This document shows, piece after piece, positions 11,019-20,847 of a stretch of 55,342 nucleotides of DNA (position 1 is the first letter of the stretch; each line of letters starts with the position of its first letter). Position numbers and translations under genes: made by a program. The notes under the pieces are model-generated. The model was not told where the DNA came from. It saw only the letters and a program-made list of their open reading frames with translations, and ran no database searches. The stretch comes from Gammaproteobacteria bacterium. Its GTDB lineage: Bacteria > Pseudomonadota > Gammaproteobacteria > QNFE01. The DNA is taken from assembly GCA_003645455.1 (NCBI GenBank), contig QNFE01000009.1, positions 1 to 55,342 of the forward strand. The letters are read 5' to 3'.

Positions 11019-11893
11019 CAAAAATACTTACACATTCAAATTTAAATAAAATGCGGAGTTATTCCGCAGTTTTTTCAAGTACCTCTTTTTCAAGGCTGTT
11101 AAGGGAAGATGACTATTTTTTCATGGATAGCAGACTGATAGAATACGATAATTCTATTTTGAGTGACAAATTAACCACCTACTTAGATTATCTTAAATTT
11201 ATATACAAAGAGCTAATAAATAACTACCGTAACGAGTATATCTATAAAAACACTTTAATCAACGGGTTGCTTTTGAAAAAATATAGTGTAAAAGACACAA
11301 TTATTATCAACGAGTTCAGAGTAGGAAACTCAATTGCTGATACTGTTATGTTCAATGGCACAAGTAAAGCGTTTGAAATTAAAACAGAATTAGATTCAGG
11401 AAAAAGACTACCTAATCAGTTAGCAGATTATACTAAAATTTTTGAAAAATGTTATATTGTTACTCACAAAAAATTGATAGAAAAATACAAAAAAGTAGAT
11501 AAGAATATTGGCATTATTGTGATTAGCAATGACAAACAATCGCTAAATATTGAAGAAATAAGGTCAGCACAAATTAACGGTCAAATTGATGTAAATTTTT
11601 TAATGAAAACAATTAGAACAAGTGAATACAAATATATTGTTAAAAAACATTACGGCATATTACCAAAAATGAATGATTTCAATATGTTTAATGTTTGCAA
11701 AGAACTAATGATGGAGATTCCTTACAAAAAATTAAATAAATTGTTTTTAGAGGTGGTTCGTAAGAGAAAATCTAACACAGGAAAATTAAGAACATTTAGC
11801 AATGAATTGAGACAGCTTGCTCTTGCTATGAATTTTAACTCTAATACTTATAATTTATTATTAGAAAAATTAAATAAACCTATAACACTTTAA
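11015..11893 (+). CDS. sce7726-like protein, predicted PD-(D/E)XK nuclease fold
   Basis: A 292-residue protein that I recognise as similar to the sce7726 family, a group of unknown function often found beside sce7725-type genes. The segment IINEFRVGNSIADTVMF followed by KAFEIKTELDS gives E100, D109, E121 and K123, a good PD-(D/E)XK pattern (my reading). The C-terminal half is helical and basic. The start overlaps the res stop (ATGA), so the two are almost surely co-translated. It could be an extra nuclease of the restriction island or an independent defence module that inserted between res and mod. Confidence 0.65.
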   Translation: MTKILTHSNLNKMRSYSAVFSSTSFSRLLREDDYFFMDSRLIEYDNSILSDKLTTYLDYLKFIYKELINNYRNEYIYKNTLINGLLLKKYSVKDTIIINEFRVGNSIADTVMFNGTSKAFEIKTELDSGKRLPNQLADYTKIFEKCYIVTHKKLIEKYKKVDKNIGIIVISNDKQSLNIEEIRSAQINGQIDVNFLMKTIRTSEYKYIVKKHYGILPKMNDFNMFNVCKELMMEIPYKKLNKLFLEVVRKRKSNTGKLRTFSNELRQLALAMNFNSNTYNLLLEKLNKPITL

Positions 11894-11897
11894 ATCT

Positions 11898-12167
11898 ATG
11901 TACTATCCATATCTAAGAGCAAGACAATTTGAGTTAATAGCTTTACGCGAATATGCTCAGCAAAGAGGTAATAATAATTTTATTACTCCAATCATTGAAC
12001 CTGTTAAAAAAACATTCGCTAGTTTCAAATTGGCAATACCATTACTTTCTAAAAATGATGTAAAATTTGCTCTTATTTTGAATCCACAAGTAGGCGAGCT
12101 GAAAAACAACAAAGTAAGAGAAAATTTTGATTTAATAACATCAGAGCTTGAAACAGAGGACATGTAA
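11898..12167 (+). CDS. sce7725-like protein, N-terminal fragment only
   Basis: An 89-residue frame beginning YYPYLRARQFELIALREY and containing PIIEPVKK and LILNPQVGEL, which resemble the first part of sce7725 (Beta-protein-like) families. As I recall those proteins have around 300 residues. This one stops after residue 89, and the mod ATG follows three bases later, so nothing of the remainder is left. It may be a truncated relic, or a short functional partner of the sce7726-like gene four bases upstream. The clean reading frame means either the truncation is recent or the short form is used. Confidence 0.55.
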   Translation: MYYPYLRARQFELIALREYAQQRGNNNFITPIIEPVKKTFASFKLAIPLLSKNDVKFALILNPQVGELKNNKVRENFDLITSELETEDM

Positions 12168-12170
12168 ACT

Positions 12171-14096
12171 ATGCCAATAAAATACATACCATACAATCCA
12201 GATCCTGTTGAAGGGCAGGCTATTCTTGATAACTTTTCAAGGACTCGGAGGGTGTTGCGTTATCGTGATAATAATGAGGTTTATGATCGTATTTTGCGAG
12301 GTATGCCTTATTATGAAACCGAAGTTATCGAGCAGGTCGGAGATGATAATAAAAACCTTGTCATCCGTGGCGAGTGTATATCCGCTTGTGCTTATTTAAA
12401 AGAGCAAAGTATAAAAGTAGATTTGGTTTATATTGATCCACCTTTTGCAAGTGGTGCCGATTATGCAAAAAAAGTCTATATTCGCCGCAATCCATGCCTT
12501 GCTGAAAAAATAAAAATAGCAGAACAACAAATGGATGATAGCGAAATCCAAGCCTTTGAAGAAAAAATGTATGGCGACATTTGGCAAAAAGAAGATTATT
12601 TAAATTGGATGTTTGAAAATTTGCAAGCTATAAAATCAATAATGAGCGACACCGCCAGTATTTATGTGCACCTTGATTGGCATATCGGACATTATGTAAA
12701 AATTCTAATGGATGAAGTGTTTGGTGAGGATAGATTTAGAAATGAAATAATCTGGAAATATTTTGGTCCGACAAGCACAAAAGTAAATTACCCAAGAAAA
12801 CATGATAATATTTATTATTACACAAAAAATGAAGACAGAGTGTTTAATTATGATGCCTGTCTGGTTGATTATGATGAAAAGGCTATTAAAAGATACGACA
12901 AAATGGACGAAAGCGGAAAACGATACAAAGTCTATAACGAAAAAAATGGAGCAAAACGTAAAGCATATATGAATGGAGGCACCCCAACAGAAATATTTGA
13001 AATTCCAGGAGAGCAAAATCCATATTATGGCACTCAAAAACCAGAAGCATTATTAGATCGTATCATCAAAGCCTCATCAAATGAAAATATGGTGGTGGTA
13101 GATTTTTTTGGTGGTAGTGGAGTAGCCGCCAAAGTAGCCCATGACTTAGGCAGAAAATTTATCAATGTTGATATTGGTTTAAATAGCATTCAAACCACAA
13201 GAGATAGATTAAAAGAGGCAGGGGCGAGCTTTCAAATAATGGATATCAAAGATGGAGTGAGTCTGTTTCGTAATCCGGTGCAAACGATGGATAAACTTGC
13301 AAAACTTATCCCGGGTTTACAACAAAATATAACTGGCATCGGCAAATTTTGGTTTGGTGCAATCTCGGATAGCAAATTTGGCACGGTGCCTGTGTATGTG
13401 CCGAACTTAATCAATAGCAAAGAGAAAATTCTTGATATTCCTTTTGTCAACACAATCATAAATCAGGAATTACAAAATCTTGAAATTGATATAAAAAAAA
13501 TAATAGTTTATTATATTGATATAAGTGACGACAAAGAAATTAAACAATTTATAAAAGATAATAATGCGACATTGGTAAAAATAGAATTATTGGATCTTAA
13601 AAACTTTTTACATGATATAATTATTGAAGATATTGTAAATTACAAAATTGAAAAAATAGGAACACAGAAAAATACGGATTTAACGGATAGTCACGGATCA
13701 ATCAGTGATAATCTGTCAAATCAGTGTGATCCGTGTTCCTATCAAATAACAATTATAAATTTTACCAGCGACAGGTTGATACAAAAAATAAATGAATTTA
13801 ATCAAAAAGGTAATTTACAATCAATCAGTAGCGGACGAGAGTTCAATCCAATCAATATTAGCGATGAGGGATTAGAGTTAATTGAGATGATAAGTTTAGA
13901 CTGCAAAAATGATAACGGCATCTGGCAAAGTGATGTTGAGATAAAAATTGATAAATTAGGTTATATGACTTTAAACAACAAAAAAACAAAAAGTTTTTGG
14001 GACGGAAAAATAATGAGCCGCAATAAACCACTAAGGTTAAAAATAAGAAATATATCAGGCGATGAGGCAATATTGAATTTATTGGATCAAAAATAA
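12171..14096 (+). CDS. mod: Type III-like adenine-specific DNA methyltransferase Mod
   Basis: A 641-residue methyltransferase. The catalytic motif IDPPF lies at residues 88-92 and the SAM-binding motif [19 protein letters not shown] at about 310-328. This IV-before-I order is that of beta-class N6-adenine/N4-cytosine enzymes. [17 protein letters not shown] sits just before motif I, as in type III Mod proteins. The C-terminal third is poorly conserved and carries 27 residues encoded by an in-frame palindromic repeat (codons 497-523, bases 13659-13739). It starts three bases after the truncated sce7725-like frame and ends two bases before trpS. It should protect the sites cut by Res. Confidence 0.85.
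   Translation: MPIKYIPYNPDPVEGQAILDNFSRTRRVLRYRDNNEVYDRILRGMPYYETEVIEQVGDDNKNLVIRGECISACAYLKEQSIKVDLVYIDPPFASGADYAKKVYIRRNPCLAEKIKIAEQQMDDSEIQAFEEKMYGDIWQKEDYLNWMFENLQAIKSIMSDTASIYVHLDWHIGHYVKILMDEVFGEDRFRNEIIWKYFGPTSTKVNYPRKHDNIYYYTKNEDRVFNYDACLVDYDEKAIKRYDKMDESGKRYKVYNEKNGAKRKAYMNGGTPTEIFEIPGEQNPYYGTQKPEALLDRIIKASSNENMVVVDFFGGSGVAAKVAHDLGRKFINVDIGLNSIQTTRDRLKEAGASFQIMDIKDGVSLFRNPVQTMDKLAKLIPGLQQNITGIGKFWFGAISDSKFGTVPVYVPNLINSKEKILDIPFVNTIINQELQNLEIDIKKIIVYYIDISDDKEIKQFIKDNNATLVKIELLDLKNFLHDIIIEDIVNYKIEKIGTQKNTDLTDSHGSISDNLSNQCDPCSYQITIINFTSDRLIQKINEFNQKGNLQSISSGREFNPINISDEGLELIEMISLDCKNDNGIWQSDVEIKIDKLGYMTLNNKKTKSFWDGKIMSRNKPLRLKIRNISGDEAILNLLDQK
13659..13739. repeat. Palindromic repeat inserted in frame within mod
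   Basis: An 81-bp imperfect palindrome runs from GGAACACAG to CCGTGTTCC. Its two arms pair along most of their length around a centre near GGATCAATCAGTG. It is built of CGGAT/ATCCG-type units, a style of repeat I know from intergenic DNA of many bacteria. The length is exactly 27 codons, it starts on a codon boundary, and it has no stop, so mod reads through it. The encoded segment is rich in D, S, N and T and contains two cysteines. Confidence 0.75.
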
Positions 14097-14098
14097 AA

Positions 14099-15307
14099 AT
14101 GACAAATAATCAAAACAATAGGATTTTATCAGGAATGCGTCCAACCGGTAAATTGCATCTGGGGCATTATCATGGAGTGTTAAAAAACTGGGTAAAATTG
14201 CAACATAATTATGAGTGTTTCTTTTTTGTTGCCGACTGGCATGCACTAACTACGGATTATGAAAATCCGTCTGCCATTAAACAAAATACTTTTGATATGG
14301 TGGTAGACTGGTTAGCCGTAGGAATTGAACCGGGATCTGCCAAAATATTCGTTCAATCCGCAGTGCCGGAGCATGCTGAATTGCATTTATTATTATCAAT
14401 GATGACACCGCTTGGCTGGTTAGAACGTGTGCCATCTTATAAAGATCAACAAGAAAAACTGCAACAAAAAGATTTATCCACCTATGGTTTTTTAGGGTAT
14501 CCTTTGTTACAAGCTGCTGATATTTTGTTATATAAAGCAGGTGGAGTGCCAGTAGGAGAAGATCAGGTCGCTCATATTGAGCTGACTCGTGAGGTGGCAA
14601 GAAGATTTAATTTTTTATATGGCAAAGAGCCGGAATTTATTAAAAAAGTCGAGATAGCGATTAAAAAAATGGGTAAAAAAAATGCTAAACTCTATAATGC
14701 ATCACGCAAAGATTACCAAGAAAAAGGCGACCAAAAAGCATTAGAGGTGGCACAAGCTTTATTAGATTCACAGCAAAATATATCAATTGGTGACAAAGAT
14801 CGGTTGTTTGGTTTTTTGGAAGGTGCGAATAAAATAATTTTACCAGAACCACAAGCCTTATTAACTCATGCTGCAAAAATGCCGGGGTTAGATGGGCAAA
14901 AAATGTCAAAATCTTATAATAATGCTATCTCTTTACGAGAGGATATTGATGTTATGGTTAAAAAGGTGCGAACTATGCCGACCGATACTGCTCGTGTTCG
15001 TAAAACTGATGTAGGTGACCCTGATAGATGTCCGGTGTGGCAATTTCATACCGTATACTCTGATGATGACACTAAAAACTGGGTGCAAGATGGGTGCAAA
15101 AATGCAAATATTGGTTGCCTGCAATGCAAAGAACCTATTATTGAGTCCATAACAGATGAGTTAAAAACAATTCAACAAAGGGCAGCGGAATATTCATCTG
15201 ATAAAACTTCCGTTTTAAATATTATCAAAGAGGGGGTTTTAGCCGCTCGTGATGTAGCCTCTGAGACTATGGAAGATGTCAGAGATTCAATGGGGCTTGG
15301 AGATTAA
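14099..15307 (+). CDS. trpS: Tryptophanyl-tRNA synthetase
   Basis: Class I aminoacyl-tRNA synthetase of 402 residues that charges tRNA-Trp. It has SGMRPTGKLHLGHYHGVL (the HIGH-type motif), GEDQVAHIELTREVARRFN, and the signature KMSKS in MPGLDGQKMSKSYNN. The protein is longer than the usual ~335 residues because of about 60 extra residues before ILPEPQALLTHAAKM. Long forms of this kind occur in some gammaproteobacteria. It begins two bases after the mod stop and is followed two bases later by scpA, so it is transcribed with its neighbours. Confidence 0.94.
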   Translation: MTNNQNNRILSGMRPTGKLHLGHYHGVLKNWVKLQHNYECFFFVADWHALTTDYENPSAIKQNTFDMVVDWLAVGIEPGSAKIFVQSAVPEHAELHLLLSMMTPLGWLERVPSYKDQQEKLQQKDLSTYGFLGYPLLQAADILLYKAGGVPVGEDQVAHIELTREVARRFNFLYGKEPEFIKKVEIAIKKMGKKNAKLYNASRKDYQEKGDQKALEVAQALLDSQQNISIGDKDRLFGFLEGANKIILPEPQALLTHAAKMPGLDGQKMSKSYNNAISLREDIDVMVKKVRTMPTDTARVRKTDVGDPDRCPVWQFHTVYSDDDTKNWVQDGCKNANIGCLQCKEPIIESITDELKTIQQRAAEYSSDKTSVLNIIKEGVLAARDVASETMEDVRDSMGLGD

Positions 15308-15309
15308 AT

Positions 15310-16089
15310 ATGAGTGAGATTGATAACAATATTTTAATTGAGGGCAAAAAACTTGAATCCTTACCTGAAAATCTATATATTCCACCAGATGCTTTAGAGG
15401 TTATTTTAAAATCTTTTAGTGGCCCGTTGGATTTATTATTATACTTAATCCGCAAACAAAATCTTGATATTTTAAACATTCCTATTGCCTCGATTACGCA
15501 GCAATATATTGAATATATAAGATTGATGAAAATAATTAAATTAGAACTCGTAGCAGAATATTTATTGATGGCAGCTTTGCTTGCTCATATTAAATCGCAG
15601 ATGTTGTTGCCTACAAAAAAAGATATTGTTGATGAGGATGAAGACCCCAGAGCTGAATTAGTGCGTCGCTTGCAAGAATATGAGATGATGAAAAAAGCTG
15701 CCACCCACATTGATAACTTACCAAGACAAGAGCGAGATTATCATCTTATCTGTTTGGATTTTGCTGATAAAAGTAAATATATCAAACCACCACAGATTAA
15801 ATTAGATGCAGTTTTTAAAGCTTTTGTTAATGTTTTACAGCAAGCTTCTTTAAACGAACAACATAAAATCGGCAAAGAACAATTATCACTGCGGGCGACA
15901 ATGAGCGAGGTTTTATCCAAATTAGACTCCGATAAATTTAAAGATTTTTATGATTTATTTAATATCAAACAAGGGGTGGCAGGCATAGTAATTACATTTC
16001 TCGCCATCTTAGAACTTGTCAAGGAATCTATAATTCACTTTCAACAATCATCACCACAAGAGCCTATATATGTTAGAACAACAGCTTAA
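15310..16089 (+). CDS. scpA: Segregation and condensation protein A
   Basis: Kleisin subunit of the SMC-ScpAB condensin that organises the chromosome. The 259 residues include the family signature FSGPLDLLLYLIRKQNLDILNIPIA-type segment near the N-terminus, LVAEYLLMAALLAHIKSQMLLP, and a winged-helix C-terminus (VAGIVITFLAILELVKESI). Translation runs 20 bases into scpB, which suggests coupling. The trpS-scpA-scpB order is frequent in gammaproteobacteria. Confidence 0.92.
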   Translation: MSEIDNNILIEGKKLESLPENLYIPPDALEVILKSFSGPLDLLLYLIRKQNLDILNIPIASITQQYIEYIRLMKIIKLELVAEYLLMAALLAHIKSQMLLPTKKDIVDEDEDPRAELVRRLQEYEMMKKAATHIDNLPRQERDYHLICLDFADKSKYIKPPQIKLDAVFKAFVNVLQQASLNEQHKIGKEQLSLRATMSEVLSKLDSDKFKDFYDLFNIKQGVAGIVITFLAILELVKESIIHFQQSSPQEPIYVRTTA

Positions 16090-16621
16090 AAATATTATTC
16101 TATCTTTGCTTTTGTCAAGCCCTGATGCTTTGTCTATCAACAGATTAAATAAAATAATCAATGATGATAACAGCGATAATAATAAAAAAAATAAAGAACA
16201 ACTTAAAAATGCTTTGGATAATTTATTAGATCAATCTCAAACCCAAATATGGGCTTTAAATGAGACTGCCACAGGTTATAAAATAATTATCAAACCTGAA
16301 TATAATAAATATATCGCAAAAATGTTAATTGAAAAACCGCCTACCTATTCGCCTGCTTTATTAGAAACTTTAAGTATAATAGCTTATAAACAACCTGCCA
16401 CTCGTGCTGATATTGAAAAAGTTCGGGGGGTTGCGACAAGCTCTAATATTATGAAAACCCTAAGAGAGCGAGGCTGGATAAAAATAAACGGTTACAAGGA
16501 CGTGCCTGGCAAGCCATCTTTATGGGGGACAACAGATGAATTTTTAAATTATTTTAACCTCAAATCATTATCACAATTACCAAAAATTGATAATGAAAAA
16601 ATAAAAGAGTTAGCCCTGTGA
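16070..16621 (+). CDS. scpB: Segregation and condensation protein B
   Basis: Winged-helix kleisin-interacting subunit of the SMC complex, 183 residues. The family motif is clear: [26 protein letters not shown], continuing with a [25 protein letters not shown] region. It overlaps scpA by 20 bases and ubiD by one (TGATG). The N-terminal linker is asparagine and lysine rich, as expected from the AT-rich genome. Confidence 0.92.
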   Translation: MLEQQLKNIILSLLLSSPDALSINRLNKIINDDNSDNNKKNKEQLKNALDNLLDQSQTQIWALNETATGYKIIIKPEYNKYIAKMLIEKPPTYSPALLETLSIIAYKQPATRADIEKVRGVATSSNIMKTLRERGWIKINGYKDVPGKPSLWGTTDEFLNYFNLKSLSQLPKIDNEKIKELAL

Positions 16622-18075
16622 TGAATAGCTTAGATGATTTTTTAACCCTATTAGAGCAAAAAAAGTTATTAAAAAAAATAACTCATCCGCTAAGCCCTAA
16701 ATTAGAAATTACCGAAGTATGTCATAGAGTTTTAAAACAACAAGGCGAAGCATTATTATTCACAAACCCTACAACAGGCAAATATCCGCTATTGGGAAAT
16801 TTATACGGCACAGTCGAGAGGGTAGCACTCGCAATGGGTGCAAACAATACCGCCGAGCTTAAAAAAATAGGACAACTCTTAGCATTTTTAAAAGAGCCAG
16901 AGCCGCCTACGGGCTTCAAACAAGCCTTATCAAATTTGCCAAAATTTAAAAAAGTGCTTAAAATGAGTCCGAAAATAATTAAAAACCCTGTCTGCCAACA
17001 GCAAATTTATGATGAAAAAGAAGTAGATCTTGCTAACTATCCGATCATGACCTGTTGGCCTGATGATGTTGCTCCTCTTTTAACCTGGGGGCTTACTATC
17101 ACCCAATCTCCTCTGCAAAAACGCACTAATTTAGGGATTTATAGGATGCAGGTTATTGATAAAAATAAACTAATTATGCGCTGGTTACCGTTTCGTGGCG
17201 GTGCTATGGATTATATGACATGGTGCAAAAAAAATCCTAAAAAACCATATCCTGTGGCAGTTGCTATAGGAGCCGATCCTGCGACAACTTTGGCGGCTGT
17301 CACCCCAATCCCTGATTCACTTGGCGAATATGCTTTTGCGGGTTTATTAAGAAACCAAAAAACTCAAATTTCAAAAGCTTTGTTGTCTGATTTATATGTG
17401 CCATCTACTGCCCAGATAATCTTGGAGGGTTTTATTTATCCAAATGAGGTAGCCTGTGAGGGTCCGTTTGGCGATCACACCGGATATTATAATGAGACTC
17501 AAAACTTCCCGGTTTTTACCGTCAAAAGCATAACTCAAAAAAATAATCCAATTTATCATTCAACCTATACCGGACGTCCACCTGATGAGCCTGCTATTTT
17601 GGGGGCGGCTTTGAATGAAGTATTTGTGCCGATTTTACAAAAACAATTCCCTGAAATTGTTGATTTTTATTTACCGCCTGAGGCTTGTTCTTATCGGATG
17701 GCAATTGTTAGTATCAAAAAAACCTATGGCGGTCACCCTAAAAGAATTGCCTTTGGAATTTGGTCATATTTGCGACAATTTATGTTTACCAAATTTATTA
17801 TAGTAGTAGATGATGATATAAATATTAGAGATTGGCAGGATGTTATCTGGGCGATTTCAACGAGGGTTGACCCTGCACGAGATAGTTTGATAGTGGATAA
17901 TACCCCAATTGATTATTTAGATTTTGCCTCGCCACAGACAGGTTTAGGTTCAAAAATGATGATAGATGCCACGAATAAACTCCCAAATGAAACCCTGCGA
18001 GAATGGGGCAAAAAAATCGTCCAAGACAAAAAAGTAGTAGATAAAATTGATAAATTATGGAGTGAGATATTTTAA
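16621..18075 (+). CDS. ubiD: 3-octaprenyl-4-hydroxybenzoate carboxy-lyase
   Basis: Prenylated-FMN-dependent decarboxylase of ubiquinone synthesis, 484 residues. Recognisable stretches are [48 protein letters not shown]-type sequence, [28 protein letters not shown] and [22 protein letters not shown]. The frame also has a GTG codon three bases earlier, but the ATG overlapping the scpB stop is preferred. The cofactor-making partner UbiX is not in the window. lysA follows two bases later. Confidence 0.94.
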   Translation: MNSLDDFLTLLEQKKLLKKITHPLSPKLEITEVCHRVLKQQGEALLFTNPTTGKYPLLGNLYGTVERVALAMGANNTAELKKIGQLLAFLKEPEPPTGFKQALSNLPKFKKVLKMSPKIIKNPVCQQQIYDEKEVDLANYPIMTCWPDDVAPLLTWGLTITQSPLQKRTNLGIYRMQVIDKNKLIMRWLPFRGGAMDYMTWCKKNPKKPYPVAVAIGADPATTLAAVTPIPDSLGEYAFAGLLRNQKTQISKALLSDLYVPSTAQIILEGFIYPNEVACEGPFGDHTGYYNETQNFPVFTVKSITQKNNPIYHSTYTGRPPDEPAILGAALNEVFVPILQKQFPEIVDFYLPPEACSYRMAIVSIKKTYGGHPKRIAFGIWSYLRQFMFTKFIIVVDDDINIRDWQDVIWAISTRVDPARDSLIVDNTPIDYLDFASPQTGLGSKMMIDATNKLPNETLREWGKKIVQDKKVVDKIDKLWSEIF

Positions 18076-18077
18076 AA

Positions 18078-19319
18078 ATGGATTATTTTAATTATAAAAA
18101 CGATGAATACTATGCCGAAGATGTGGCAGTTAAAAAAATGGCTGCAACCTATGGCACGCCTTTGTTTGTATATTCGCAACAGACAATAAAGCATCATCTT
18201 AATACCTATATCAAAGCCTTTGGCAATAGCGGACATAAGTTGTGTTATTCGGTAAAAGTAAATTCAAATTTAAGTATTTTAAAAATGATGGTTAAGATGG
18301 GAACCGGGTTTGACATAGTCTCAAAAGGCGAGTTACAAAAAGTTATCATGGCAGGGGCAAAAGGCTCTGATATTGTTTTTTCAGGGGTAGGCAAAACTAC
18401 CGATGAGTTAGAATTTGCCTTAGAGAACAATATTTACTGTTTTAATGTGGAATCATATCCAGAATTATTAAACCTTCAAAAAATTGCCGCCAAACAAAAT
18501 AAACAAGCACCTGTCGCCATTCGGGTAAATCCTGATATTGATGCCAAAACTCACCCCTATATTTCAACTGGCATGAGCGAGAATAAATTCGGCCTTAATA
18601 TTGATGAGGCGATTGAGGCTTATAAATTTGCCAAAAATTCAAAAAACTTAAAAATAATCGGCATAGATTGTCATATAGGGTCACAGATTACCACCATAAA
18701 ACCCTATGAAGATGCTACCGATAAATTATTAAATTTAGTTCAAAAATTAAAGGATGATCTGGATATAGATATAGAACATATTGATCTAGGTGGCGGTTTG
18801 GGTGTTTGTTATGATGATGAAAATCCACCATCGGTTGATATTTGGATAAATAGTATCCTCACCAAAATCCCAAAAAATATGAAACTAATTTTAGAGCCGG
18901 GCAGATCAATTATGGCGAATGCCGGAATATTGTTAAGTCAGATAATTTATATCAAAAAAAATAAAAATAAAAATTTTATTATCACCGATTCTGGCATGAA
19001 TGATCTTATTCGCCCATCATTATACCAAGCCTATCATAAAATAATCCCTGCCATAAAAAACTCCGGTGAAAAAATAACAGCGGATATAGTGGGACCCATT
19101 TGCGAGTCCACCGATTTCAGTGGCAAAAATCGCAACATTCAATGCCAGCCAAACGATATATTAGTCACAAGAACCGTAGGTGCTTATGGTTTTTGTATGG
19201 CATCTAATTATAATATCCGCCCTCGATCAGCGGAGGTTATGGTTGATAAAAATTCACATAAAATAATCCGCCACCGTGAAAGCATTGATGATCTTATAAA
19301 AAATGAAATTATCGAATGA
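18078..19319 (+). CDS. lysA: Diaminopimelate decarboxylase
   Basis: PLP enzyme for the last step of lysine synthesis, 413 residues, alanine racemase-like TIM barrel plus beta-barrel. The PLP-lysine is in LCYSVKVNSN, the glycine loop in IDLGGGLGV, and C-terminal substrate residues are in GPICESTDF and GAYGFCMASNYN. It is the last gene of a + strand run that starts at glmM. In many gammaproteobacteria lysA is followed by dapF; here the next stretch is non-coding. Confidence 0.94.
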   Translation: MDYFNYKNDEYYAEDVAVKKMAATYGTPLFVYSQQTIKHHLNTYIKAFGNSGHKLCYSVKVNSNLSILKMMVKMGTGFDIVSKGELQKVIMAGAKGSDIVFSGVGKTTDELEFALENNIYCFNVESYPELLNLQKIAAKQNKQAPVAIRVNPDIDAKTHPYISTGMSENKFGLNIDEAIEAYKFAKNSKNLKIIGIDCHIGSQITTIKPYEDATDKLLNLVQKLKDDLDIDIEHIDLGGGLGVCYDDENPPSVDIWINSILTKIPKNMKLILEPGRSIMANAGILLSQIIYIKKNKNKNFIITDSGMNDLIRPSLYQAYHKIIPAIKNSGEKITADIVGPICESTDFSGKNRNIQCQPNDILVTRTVGAYGFCMASNYNIRPRSAEVMVDKNSHKIIRHRESIDDLIKNEIIE

Positions 19320-19469
19320 TTTTCAAAAGATGAGCTTCAATCTTATCTTGTAACTTATTGTTTTTTAGATGAATTATGGGCGGTAGCTTATGCACCACTG
19401 CCGACTTTAGAAAGTTATTTAAGGCTCTTCATAGGCAGTGCTTGATATACACAAATATTCCATATAAAA
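19320..19469. other. Convergent intergenic gap with a weak hairpin
   Basis: 150 bases between the converging lysA and queC genes. I see no gene. The perfect 7-bp inverted repeat CACTGCC (19396-19402) / GGCAGTG (19434-19440) is separated by 31 bases and has no T tract, so it is only a weak candidate for a bidirectional stop signal or a decayed repeat. Confidence 0.3.
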
Positions 19470-20159
19470 TTATTGGTTGTGGTGGTATAATGTAGGATCT
19501 TTTATTTCCGCTGATAAAAAACCTTGGGTTCGGTAATGACAAGAATCACAAACTCCGCAAGCCTTGCCATTTTTATCGGCGGCATAACAGGATACGGTAA
19601 GTGAGTAGTCAACTTTTAAGCCTAGGCCTTTTTGGATTATTTGTTTTTTATTCAAATGCAATAATGGACTGTGAATTTTAATTTTTTTGCCTTCGATGCT
19701 TTGCTTGGTTGCAAGGTTTGCCATCTTCGTAAATTGCTGGATATATTCTTCTCTACAATCAGGATAACCTGAATAATCGACAGAATTTATTCCTATAAAA
19801 ATATCCTGCACATCGCAAACCTCTGCATAAGCCAAAGCGAATGATAAAAAAATTGTATTCCGAGCCGGCACATATGTAGATGGAATAAATCCGTTATCTT
19901 GGTTGTAATTTTCAATTTTAATTTTGTCATCTGTTAATGCACTGTTGCCTAACTTACCTAGATCAATATTTAAAATTACAGGCTTATCAATTTTCATATT
20001 TTTACATATTTTTTTTGATGCTGATATCTCGCTTATATTTTTTTGTCCGTAATTAAAAGATAAAGCCAGACAAGAAAAATCCATATTTTTTGCTATGGCA
20101 AGAGTCGTAGTAGAATCTAATCCACCTGATAATAATATTATCGCTTTTTTATTATTCAT
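19470..20159 (-). CDS. queC: 7-cyano-7-deazaguanine synthase
   Basis: ATP-dependent conversion of 7-carboxy-7-deazaguanine to preQ0 in queuosine synthesis. The 229-residue protein has the PP-loop LLSGGLDSTTTLAIA at the N-terminus, NYGQK, YVPARNTIFLS, and a C-terminal zinc site CGVCDSCHYR. It lies five bases after queE, and the pair is the tail of a pal-cpoB-queE-queC run. Confidence 0.95.
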   Translation of the reverse strand: MNNKKAIILLSGGLDSTTTLAIAKNMDFSCLALSFNYGQKNISEISASKKICKNMKIDKPVILNIDLGKLGNSALTDDKIKIENYNQDNGFIPSTYVPARNTIFLSFALAYAEVCDVQDIFIGINSVDYSGYPDCREEYIQQFTKMANLATKQSIEGKKIKIHSPLLHLNKKQIIQKGLGLKVDYSLTVSCYAADKNGKACGVCDSCHYRTQGFLSAEIKDPTLYHHNQ

Positions 20160-20164
20160 GTTTT

Positions 20165-20794
20165 TTATCTCATATTTATTATTTTGTGAAGTTGTAGTTG
20201 CAATTTAACATCTAACTTATCAGTTATTAACCATTGTGCCATTGTAGCAGGCTGTAAGTTATTATAAACAGGACTAAATAAAGTTGTGATATTTTTTTTA
20301 ATAATTTGATGGGTAGTGATAAAATTTTTTGCCCATTGGTAGTCTTTTTTGTCATTTATTACAAATTTTATCTGATCTCCACTTTTTAAGTATTGCAAAT
20401 TTTCTATTTTATTGTCGCAACAGTGATTTGAGCCTGGAGTTTTAATGTCCATCACTATAACAGCTCTATTATCTATATTTTTAATATTCACACTGCCTGA
20501 GGTTTCTATCGATACTTTATAATTCAAATCTGCCAGAGTTTTTATAAGCTCTGGACAGTTTTTTTGTGATAGTGGTTCGCCACCTGTGATACATATTCTC
20601 TGCAATGATAATTCTGCAAGTTTGTGGCAAATCATAGCTATGCTATATTTTTCTCCCACAGCAAAAGCATATTTTGTGTCACACCATGGGCATCGCAGCG
20701 GACATCCTGATAGACGAACAAAAGAGGTGGGATAACCTGCATCATTTGATTCCCCTTGAATGCTTGGAAATATTTCATTGATAAGGATGCTCAT
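20165..20794 (-). CDS. queE: 7-carboxy-7-deazaguanine synthase (radical SAM)
   Basis: Radical SAM ring contraction of CPH4 to CDG in queuosine synthesis, 209 residues. The iron-sulfur motif is CPLRCPWC (C31, C35, C38), preceded by EIFPSIQGES, a typical QueE start. ITGGEPLSQ is the SAM-binding GGE motif. Partners queD and folE are not in the window. The 53-base gap to cpoB has no clear terminator. Confidence 0.94.
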   Translation of the reverse strand: MSILINEIFPSIQGESNDAGYPTSFVRLSGCPLRCPWCDTKYAFAVGEKYSIAMICHKLAELSLQRICITGGEPLSQKNCPELIKTLADLNYKVSIETSGSVNIKNIDNRAVIVMDIKTPGSNHCCDNKIENLQYLKSGDQIKFVINDKKDYQWAKNFITTHQIIKKNITTLFSPVYNNLQPATMAQWLITDKLDVKLQLQLHKIINMR

Positions 20795-20847
20795 ATATGA
20801 AAAACTAAGAGCAAAAGTAGTTTTTTAAGAATTTTAACATAATTTCC

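Noticed and set aside
14277-14600. 107-residue minus-strand frame inside trpS
   Set aside because: Shadow of a strongly conserved synthetase region.
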